NCBI GenBank assembly: GCA_944386335.1
Contig: CALXAQ010000154.1
Location: forward strand, 1 to 12,448
Length of the DNA: 12,448 bases
Source of the DNA: an uncultured Clostridia bacterium
GTDB lineage: Bacteria > Bacillota > Clostridia > TANB77 > CAG-508
Direction of reading: 5' to 3'
A model generated the notes under the pieces. It worked only from the letters and a program-made list of their open reading frames with translations. It did no database searches and was not told where the DNA came from. The number at the start of each line of letters is the position of its first letter. Position 1 is the first letter of the stretch. Of this stretch, positions 7,200 to 12,448 are shown piece by piece. Both the position numbers and the translations under genes were made by a program.

Positions 7200-9329
7200 A
7201 TGTTTAAAACATATAGTACAGAACTTGCAGGTAGAAAGTTAACCATAGAAACAGGTAAAATTGCAGAACTTGCAAATGGTAGTGTAGTAGTAAAATATGG
7301 AGATACGGTTGTTATGGTAAATGTAACAGCCTCTAAAGAGCCACGTGATGGAATAGATTTCTTTCCATTATCTGTGGATTATGAAGAAAAATTATATGCA
7401 GTAGGAAAAATTCCTGGAAGCTTTACAAAAAGGGAAGGAAAACCGGCAGATAAAGCTATTTTAACATCCAGAGCTATCGATAGGCCATTAAGACCTTTAT
7501 TTCCAAAAGATTTTAGAAATGATGTATGTGTGGTAGCTACAGTTTTATCTGTAGAACAAGATAATAGTCCAGAGGTATGTGCTATGATTGGTGCATCTTG
7601 TGCCCTTTCAATTTCAGATATTCCTTTTGGAGGACCAACTGCAGCAGTAAATGTTGGCTATGTAGATGGACAAATTGTCATTAATCCAACAGTTGTGCAG
7701 AGAGAAAAATCAAGACTTACGCTAACAGTAGCTGCTACTCAAGAGAAAATTACTATGATTGAAGCTGGCGCGGATGAAATACCAAACGATACTATGTTAG
7801 AGGCAATTAAACAAGCTCATGTAGAAATCAAAAAAATATGTACTTTTATATCACAAATTAAAGAAGATATTGGAAAACCAAAAATGGAATATAAATCCTT
7901 TGCAGTAAATCCAGAGGTATACCAAGAAATAGAAGATAACTTTAAAGAGAGAATGTACCAAGATGTACAAGCTACAGATAAAGAAGTAAGAGATAGTAAT
8001 ATGGATAAAATCGCAGAAGATATTACCAATTATTTTGTGGAAAAGTATGGCGAAGAAAAAACAGAAGAAGTAAAACAAGATATTGCAGACAGTATTCATG
8101 ACTTAGAGAAAAAATGCGTAAGAGAAATGATTTTAGTAGAGCATAAAAGACCAGATGGTAGAAAGATAGATGAAATAAGACCATTATCCTGTGAAGTAGG
8201 ATTACTTCCAAGAACACACGGAAGTGCTTTATTTACAAGAGGACAAACACAAGTAATGTCTATAGTAACCTTAGGAATGAAAAGTGAAGAGCAGATGTTA
8301 GATGGTGTGGATGAAGAAGAAAGTAAACGCTATATGCATCAATATAACTTTCCTTCTTATTCTGTAGGAGAAGCAAGACCTTCTAGAGGTCCAGGAAGAA
8401 GAGAAATTGGTCATGGAGCTTTAGCAGAAAAGGCATTAGTACCAGTTATTCCTTCCGAAGAAGAATTTCCATATGCTATTCGTGTTGTATCAGAAGTATT
8501 ATCCTCTAATGGTTCTACTTCACAAGCAAGCATTTGTGGAAGTACTCTTGCTTTAATGGATGCAGGAGTTCCTATTAAAAAGCCAGTAGCAGGTATTTCT
8601 ACAGGGCTTGTAACAGATAAAGAAGATCCATCTCGCTATGTAATGCTTACAGATATCCAGGGAATTGAAGATTTCTTTGGAGATATGGACTTTAAAGTAG
8701 GAGGAACAAAAGATGGAATTACTGCTATACAAGTAGACATTAAAATAGATGGACTAACATATGATATAATAGAGCAAGCTTTTGAAAGAACCAAAATAGC
8801 AAGAGATTATATCTTAGATAATGTTATGCTACCAGTTATTAGTAAACCTAGAGAAGATATCTCTCCATACGCACCAAGAATTATTACCACAAAGATTGCA
8901 GTAGACAAAATTAAGGATGTTATTGGACCTGGTGGAAAAATGATTAATAAAATAATTGACGCAACAGGAGTAAAAATTGACATAGAAGAAAATGGAGAAG
9001 TTTGCATCTATACAATGGAACCAGAAAAAGGAAAACAAGCATTAAAAATGATTGAAGATATTGCTAGAGAAATAGAAGTAGATGGTATTTACGATGGTGT
9101 TGTTACAAAGATTACAAACTTTGGAGCATTTGTTGACTTAGGCGGAGGAAAAGAAGGGCTTCTTCATATTTCTAAAATTTCTAGTAAAAGAGTAGATAAA
9201 GTAGAAGATGTCCTAAGTGTTGGTGATGAGGTAACTGTAAAAGTAATAGAAATAGATCATCAAGGAAGAATTAATCTAAGTATGAGAGCATTAGAAGCAA
9301 ATCATAAAGAAAATGAAGAAGAAGAATAA
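7200..9329 (+). CDS. pnp: Polynucleotide phosphorylase (polyribonucleotide nucleotidyltransferase)
   Basis: A 709-aa 3'-to-5' phosphorolytic exoribonuclease. It releases nucleoside diphosphates from RNA and can add tails in reverse, acting as a trimer in mRNA decay. Domains in order: first RNase PH-like domain (about 3-220); helical linker (about 240-308); second, catalytic RNase PH domain (about 317-545) with PSRGPGRREIGHG (394-406), SNGSTSQASICGSTLA (436-451) and the acidic site FGDMDFKVGGTKDG (493-506; D495 and D497); KH domain with IGPGGK (575-580); and S1 domain (about 626-697) with FGAFVDL and GLLHIS, then an acidic tail. Length matches family members (705-711 aa). Start ATG 7200 has AAGGAG 7 nt upstream. 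It follows rpsO behind a leaky hairpin; no strong separate promoter was seen. Confidence 0.98.
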   Translation: MFKTYSTELAGRKLTIETGKIAELANGSVVVKYGDTVVMVNVTASKEPRDGIDFFPLSVDYEEKLYAVGKIPGSFTKREGKPADKAILTSRAIDRPLRPLFPKDFRNDVCVVATVLSVEQDNSPEVCAMIGASCALSISDIPFGGPTAAVNVGYVDGQIVINPTVVQREKSRLTLTVAATQEKITMIEAGADEIPNDTMLEAIKQAHVEIKKICTFISQIKEDIGKPKMEYKSFAVNPEVYQEIEDNFKERMYQDVQATDKEVRDSNMDKIAEDITNYFVEKYGEEKTEEVKQDIADSIHDLEKKCVREMILVEHKRPDGRKIDEIRPLSCEVGLLPRTHGSALFTRGQTQVMSIVTLGMKSEEQMLDGVDEEESKRYMHQYNFPSYSVGEARPSRGPGRREIGHGALAEKALVPVIPSEEEFPYAIRVVSEVLSSNGSTSQASICGSTLALMDAGVPIKKPVAGISTGLVTDKEDPSRYVMLTDIQGIEDFFGDMDFKVGGTKDGITAIQVDIKIDGLTYDIIEQAFERTKIARDYILDNVMLPVISKPREDISPYAPRIITTKIAVDKIKDVIGPGGKMINKIIDATGVKIDIEENGEVCIYTMEPEKGKQALKMIEDIAREIEVDGIYDGVVTKITNFGAFVDLGGGKEGLLHISKISSKRVDKVEDVLSVGDEVTVKVIEIDHQGRINLSMRALEANHKENEEEE

Positions 9330-9395
9330 AACAACTATTCTGAAAATAAATTTATTAGCACATAATAGAGCTTCCTTAAGAATTTATGAAATAAG

Positions 9396-9424
9396 TTGCA
9401 AAAAATAGAGAATAATAGTATAAT
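9396..9424 (+). promoter_or_regulatory. Strong sigma-A promoter for the GT2 glycosyltransferase
   Basis: TTGCAA (9396-9401), a 17-nt spacer and a perfect TATAAT (9419-9424) form the best promoter in the window. Transcription should start near 9431, about 33 nt before ATG 9464. AAGGAG at 9451-9456 supplies the ribosome site. Confidence 0.7.
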
Positions 9425-9463
9425 ATTTCTGGTATCTAAATAAAAATAATAAGGAGAAATAAA

Positions 9464-10693
9464 ATGGAATATTTATATATCATACAGCAAGCTTTGGTGT
9501 GGCTTGTTACTGTATTTTGGTTATATCAATTAATTGTTAGTGTATGTTCTTTAATTAAATTAAAAGATAAACCCATGATAGAGGAAAAAGAGAATCGATT
9601 TATGGCAATTATACCTGCTCATAACGAAGCAGCTGTTGTAGGAAATTTAATAGAAAGTTTAAAGAGACAAAATTATCCTAAAGAATTGTATGATATTTAC
9701 GTAATTGCAGATAATTGTACAGATAATACGGCAGAAATAGCAAGGAATGCAGGTGCAATCGTTTACGAAAGATTTGATGAAACAAAGAAAACTAAAGGTT
9801 TTGCTATGCAATGGTTTTTAGATCAAAAAATTAAAGAAAATGCTCCTTATGATGCTTTTTGTGTATTTGATGCGGATAATATTGTAGATGTTAATTTCTT
9901 AAAGGCAATGAATAAAAAGTTATGCCAAGGAGAAGATGTGGTACAAGGATATAGAGATATTAAAAATCCAACAGATAGTTGGATTACAGCAGGGTATGCT
10001 ATTTTCTATTGGACAATGAACCGTTTTTATCATTTAGCTAGATATAATTTGGGTTTATCACCATTAATTAATGGAACAGGTTTTATGGTAAAATTTGATG
10101 TAGTAAAGCCAGAAGGATGGAATACAAAAACATTAACAGAAGATATAGAATTCTCTTTAAAACGAATTATTGCAGGAAAAAAATTAGGTTGGGCAACAGA
10201 TGCTATTGTATATGATGAGCAACCAGTAGGTTTTAAACAATCATGGTCGCAAAGATCGAGATGGACAGTAGGTCATATTCAATGTATGAAAGAGTATACA
10301 GGACTTTTAGCAGAAGCGGTAAAAGAGAAAAAGACGTTAATGAATTTTGATGGACTGTTATATATTTTAGGAAGTATTCCTATGTTTGTTATTACAATTA
10401 TATTATTATTATTAAATATAGTAATGTATTTTGGAGAAGGAATGACAGCAGCAGAACTAGGAATTAACTGCTTAAGATATTTAGTACCAACCTTTATTTT
10501 ACCAATTTTTACGGCAATATTAATTATGTTATTAGATAAAAAACCAATTATACCAATGTTAAAGGGATTACTATTTTATCCTATCTTCTTAGGATCATGG
10601 CTATTAATTAACTTTAAATGCCTATTTGTAAGAAATACAAAGTGGGAAAAGATTGAACACGTTAGAGATATTAAAATTAATGAAGTTAGTTAA
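9464..10693 (+). CDS. Membrane GT2 glycosyltransferase, processive (BcsA/IcaA-like) type
   Basis: A 409-aa inverting family 2 glycosyltransferase. An N-terminal membrane helix (about 5-30) anchors a cytosolic GT-A catalytic domain (about 45-280). That domain has PAHNEA (51-56), the nucleotide-binding D83, the metal-binding DAD (136-138), TED (225-227, likely catalytic base) and QRSRW (263-267). This D, DxD, TED, QxxRW set marks enzymes that polymerise and export polysaccharide, such as cellulose, poly-GlcNAc and hyaluronan synthases, and some glycolipid synthases. Three C-terminal helices (about 298-323, 336-357, 363-385) fit a transmembrane channel. There is no PilZ domain, so direct c-di-GMP control is not indicated. 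Sugar donor and product cannot be read. AAGGAG is 7 nt before the ATG, it has its own promoter, and a terminator follows, so it is probably monocistronic. Confidence 0.87.
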   Translation: MEYLYIIQQALVWLVTVFWLYQLIVSVCSLIKLKDKPMIEEKENRFMAIIPAHNEAAVVGNLIESLKRQNYPKELYDIYVIADNCTDNTAEIARNAGAIVYERFDETKKTKGFAMQWFLDQKIKENAPYDAFCVFDADNIVDVNFLKAMNKKLCQGEDVVQGYRDIKNPTDSWITAGYAIFYWTMNRFYHLARYNLGLSPLINGTGFMVKFDVVKPEGWNTKTLTEDIEFSLKRIIAGKKLGWATDAIVYDEQPVGFKQSWSQRSRWTVGHIQCMKEYTGLLAEAVKEKKTLMNFDGLLYILGSIPMFVITIILLLLNIVMYFGEGMTAAELGINCLRYLVPTFILPIFTAILIMLLDKKPIIPMLKGLLFYPIFLGSWLLINFKCLFVRNTKWEKIEHVRDIKINEVS

Positions 10694-10740
10694 AAAAGGA
10701 CGAAAAGCACAAGTATAGTGTTTTTCGTCTAATGTTTTTT
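10692..10740. terminator. Intrinsic, apparently bidirectional terminator after the GT2 gene
   Basis: GACGAAAAGCAC (10699-10710) pairs with GTGTTTTTCGTC (10718-10729) in 12 pairs (one G-U) around a 7-nt loop. The + strand has a T-run at 10735-10740. On the - strand the hairpin is followed almost at once by six T (complement of 10692-10697). It ends the GT2 transcript. No minus-strand gene is seen to the right that would use the other direction. Confidence 0.75.
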
Positions 10741-10787
10741 CTAATTATGAAGTCATAGCACAATTTAAAACTTTTTAGTACTAACTA

Positions 10788-10816
10788 TTGTGAAATTTTT
10801 TTGTGTGTGATATAAA
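10788..10816 (+). promoter_or_regulatory. Extended -10 promoter for the GT39-like gene; fixes its start codon
   Basis: TTGTGA (10788-10793), a 17-nt spacer and TATAAA (10811-10816), with TG one base before the -10. The -10 ends on the A of an upstream in-frame ATG (10816), so that ATG would not be transcribed. The start near 10822 leaves about 36 nt of leader before ATG 10858, with AGAGG at 10846-10850. Confidence 0.55.
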
Positions 10817-10857
10817 TGAGAAAAATGAAATACAATAGAAAAAAGAGAGGGATAAAA

Positions 10858-12396
10858 ATGGAGAAAAATAAGAGCAAATGCTTGCATATTATCATTATTA
10901 TATTAGGAATCATATGGGTATCTATTCCAGTATTTCATGCTAATTTATGGTTTGATGAATCCTATTCTGTAGGAATGGCGAATCATACTTTTAGTGAAAT
11001 TTGGAATATTGGAGGACATGATGTTCATCCAGTGCTTTATTATTGGATATTACATATTATTCAGTTGTTATTTGGTAATCAAATTATACTATACCGTATT
11101 TTTTCTGCTATTTGTGTGGCTATATTAGGAATTTTAGGATATACACATATTAGAAAAGATTTTGGGGATAAAACAGGTATGTTTTTCTCTTTCCTTGTTT
11201 TCTTTTTCCCAATCAATTTAGTTTATGCGGGAGAACTTAGAATGTATACACTTGCCATGTTATTAGTTACTTTAATGGCAATCTATGCTTATCGCATTTA
11301 TAAAAGAAAAGAAGAAAAAAATATTAAAAATTGGATATTGTTTGCTATTTTTAGTTTAGCATCTGCCTATAGTCATTATTATGCATTAGTGGCTGCTGGC
11401 ATCATTAACCTTTTGTTATTCATTAGTTTTGTAGTAGAAGAAAAAAAAAAAAAGCAATTTACCTATAGTTTGAAAGCCTTTATTTTATCAGCAGTAATAC
11501 AAATAGCATGTTATCTTCCATGGATTATGTATTTATTATTACAAGTATCTCAAGTTTCTAATGGATTTTGGATTGGTATTAGTTTTCCTGGAACGATTAT
11601 AGAATTCTTCACTTTCCAATTTACAGGAAACTTAGGGGATACTACTTATGTAAGCAATATATTAGCTGGCATATTTGGTATCATCATATGTGTTTATATG
11701 ATTTATCTATATGTAAAAAGGAAAAAGGAAAATAAAGAAAACAGTGACGAAAATAAGAAAAAAGAAAGCAATCTAGCACTTTTGGCAATAAGCGTTTATG
11801 GTTTAGTAATTTTAGCTGTTTGCCTTGCTTCTCTCATTATTTGGAGACCAGTTATTTACGCAAGATATATGTTATGTGTAACAGGACTATTTTTATTTTT
11901 CCTTGCTGACACTATGGCAAAAATGGGAAACCAAAAATGGAATATGCTAATTAGCACTTTATGTATCGCAATATCTATTGTGATTATGATAAATTTAGTA
12001 CAAAACAATTATGATGCCAGCAACCAAGAACCATTAAATTACATAAAAGAAAATATACAAGAAGGCGATGTGATATTAAATGGTAATGAAGGAAGTGGTT
12101 TTGTAATCGGAGCAAATTATCCTGAACATACCCATTATTTTTGGGACCAAGCAAATTGGAATGTAGAAGAAGCCTATAGGGCATTTGGTACAGATATGCA
12201 TACCGTGTACAATCTAGATGATTTTAAAAATTTTACAGGAAGAGTATGGATTATTAATGCAAATAATTATGCTATTTGTGATTATGTCCTAGAAAACTTT
12301 GAAAATGCAGAACTGTTAGAGAAGAAAGAATTTAAAACAAAATATAAAAATTTCGAATATACATTTGCATTAGTGAACTTTAGGGACGTTCCTTAA
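10858..12396 (+). CDS. Multi-pass GT-C membrane glycosyltransferase, family 39 (PMT/ArnT)-like
   Basis: A 512-aa integral membrane protein. Enzymes of this fold move sugars from polyprenyl-phosphate donors to targets on the outer face of the membrane. The first helix (about 9-26) is followed by an extracellular loop with WFDES (31-35), whose acidic pair is the catalytic/metal site position in GT39-type enzymes, and HDVHPVLYYWILH (54-66), the conserved HP-LYY element. YAGELRMYTLA (123-133) and RPVIYARYML (330-339) fit further family loops. About ten hydrophobic helices run to residue 382. The last 130 residues form a soluble domain, probably outside the cell. An in-frame ATG at 10816 would add 14 residues, but it lies in the predicted promoter and lacks a ribosome site; AGAGG 7 nt before 10858 decides the start. 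Acceptor and sugar are unknown. It is a likely partner of the neighbouring GT2 gene in envelope glycan synthesis, although the two are separately promoted. Confidence 0.82.
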   Translation: MEKNKSKCLHIIIIILGIIWVSIPVFHANLWFDESYSVGMANHTFSEIWNIGGHDVHPVLYYWILHIIQLLFGNQIILYRIFSAICVAILGILGYTHIRKDFGDKTGMFFSFLVFFFPINLVYAGELRMYTLAMLLVTLMAIYAYRIYKRKEEKNIKNWILFAIFSLASAYSHYYALVAAGIINLLLFISFVVEEKKKKQFTYSLKAFILSAVIQIACYLPWIMYLLLQVSQVSNGFWIGISFPGTIIEFFTFQFTGNLGDTTYVSNILAGIFGIIICVYMIYLYVKRKKENKENSDENKKKESNLALLAISVYGLVILAVCLASLIIWRPVIYARYMLCVTGLFLFFLADTMAKMGNQKWNMLISTLCIAISIVIMINLVQNNYDASNQEPLNYIKENIQEGDVILNGNEGSGFVIGANYPEHTHYFWDQANWNVEEAYRAFGTDMHTVYNLDDFKNFTGRVWIINANNYAICDYVLENFENAELLEKKEFKTKYKNFEYTFALVNFRDVP

Positions 12397-12401
12397 AGTT
12401 C
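12375..12401. repeat. Perfect inverted repeat spanning the GT39-like stop codon
   Basis: GAACTTTAGGGA (12375-12386) pairs with TCCTTAAAGTTC (12390-12401): 12 pairs (one G-U) around a 3-nt loop. It includes the last codons and the TAA. The bases after it are A-rich rather than T-rich, so it does not look like an intrinsic terminator. It may be a 3'-end stabiliser or processing hairpin. Confidence 0.6.
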
Positions 12402-12412
12402 AAAAAATAAAA

Positions 12413-12448
12413 AAGAGGTGTTAAAAAGAAAGATTTTTAATATCTCTT
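12413..12448 (+). other. Ribosome-binding-site-like sequence, possible start of a further gene cut by the window end
   Basis: AAGAGGTG (12413-12420) looks like a Shine-Dalgarno site. The GTG at 12418 opens a frame to the window end (first residues M-L-K-R-K-I-F-N), but that codon overlaps the site itself. No ATG lies at normal distance, so a gene start here is plausible but not established. Too little sequence remains to identify a product. Confidence 0.25.

Noticed and set aside
7817..9038. Minus-strand open frames inside pnp, and similar ones inside dapF and the GT39-like gene
   Set aside because: They lie antisense to strongly conserved genes, have no ribosome sites or family motifs, and are expected shadows of AT-rich coding sequence.
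7010..12401. A family of related GGACG hairpins (7010-7040, 10698-10729, 12383-12393)
   Set aside because: Only the GGACG core is shared; arms, loops and contexts differ, so they are not copies of one repeat.

Overview
The window is about 12.4 kb of AT-rich DNA, with every recognisable gene on the + strand. Strong AGGAGG-type ribosome binding sites, TATAAT-type promoters, a diaminopimelate aminotransferase (dapL) route and Gram-positive-type intrinsic terminators suggest a low-GC Firmicute, most likely of class Clostridia. The genus cannot be read from the sequence. Nothing looks like a phage, plasmid, transposon or CRISPR array.

Layout. Positions 44-119 are a complete tRNA-Phe(GAA) with its own terminator. 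A small P-loop protein of the FlaR/'topology modulation' family follows (244-765). A gene-poor stretch of about 530 bases then ends in a clear hairpin terminator at 1175-1206. Next is a lysine and cell-wall pair: dapF (1309-2152, broken by one extra base near 1552) and dapL (2180-3388). DapL makes LL-diaminopimelate and DapF epimerises it to meso-diaminopimelate. The largest gene (3526-6585, 1019 codons) encodes a soluble hybrid sensor kinase. Its order is PAS, HisKA, HATPase, receiver, Hpt, degenerate receiver and a C-terminal HD-GYP cyclic-di-GMP phosphodiesterase. The conserved rpsO-pnp pair follows (S15 at 6735-6998, polynucleotide phosphorylase at 7200-9329), separated by a long hairpin. 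Two membrane glycosyltransferases finish the window: a GT2 processive-type enzyme (9464-10693) and a GT39/GT-C-like enzyme (10858-12396). A ribosome-binding-site-like sequence lies at the very end.

How the parts relate. dapF-dapL look like one operon supplying meso-DAP. The kinase/HD-GYP gene has its own promoter and probably stands alone, coupling an intracellular signal to c-di-GMP breakdown. rpsO-pnp is the usual translation/RNA-decay pair. The two glycosyltransferases have separate promoters and probably serve surface polysaccharide or glycolipid synthesis.

The most noteworthy item is the kinase. A whole phosphorelay (H159, D485, H613) and a catalytically intact HD-GYP domain sit on one chain, joined by a receiver-like domain that has lost all its phosphorylation residues. 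The second is the dapF frameshift, which is either a sequencing error or a real lesion in a normally essential gene.
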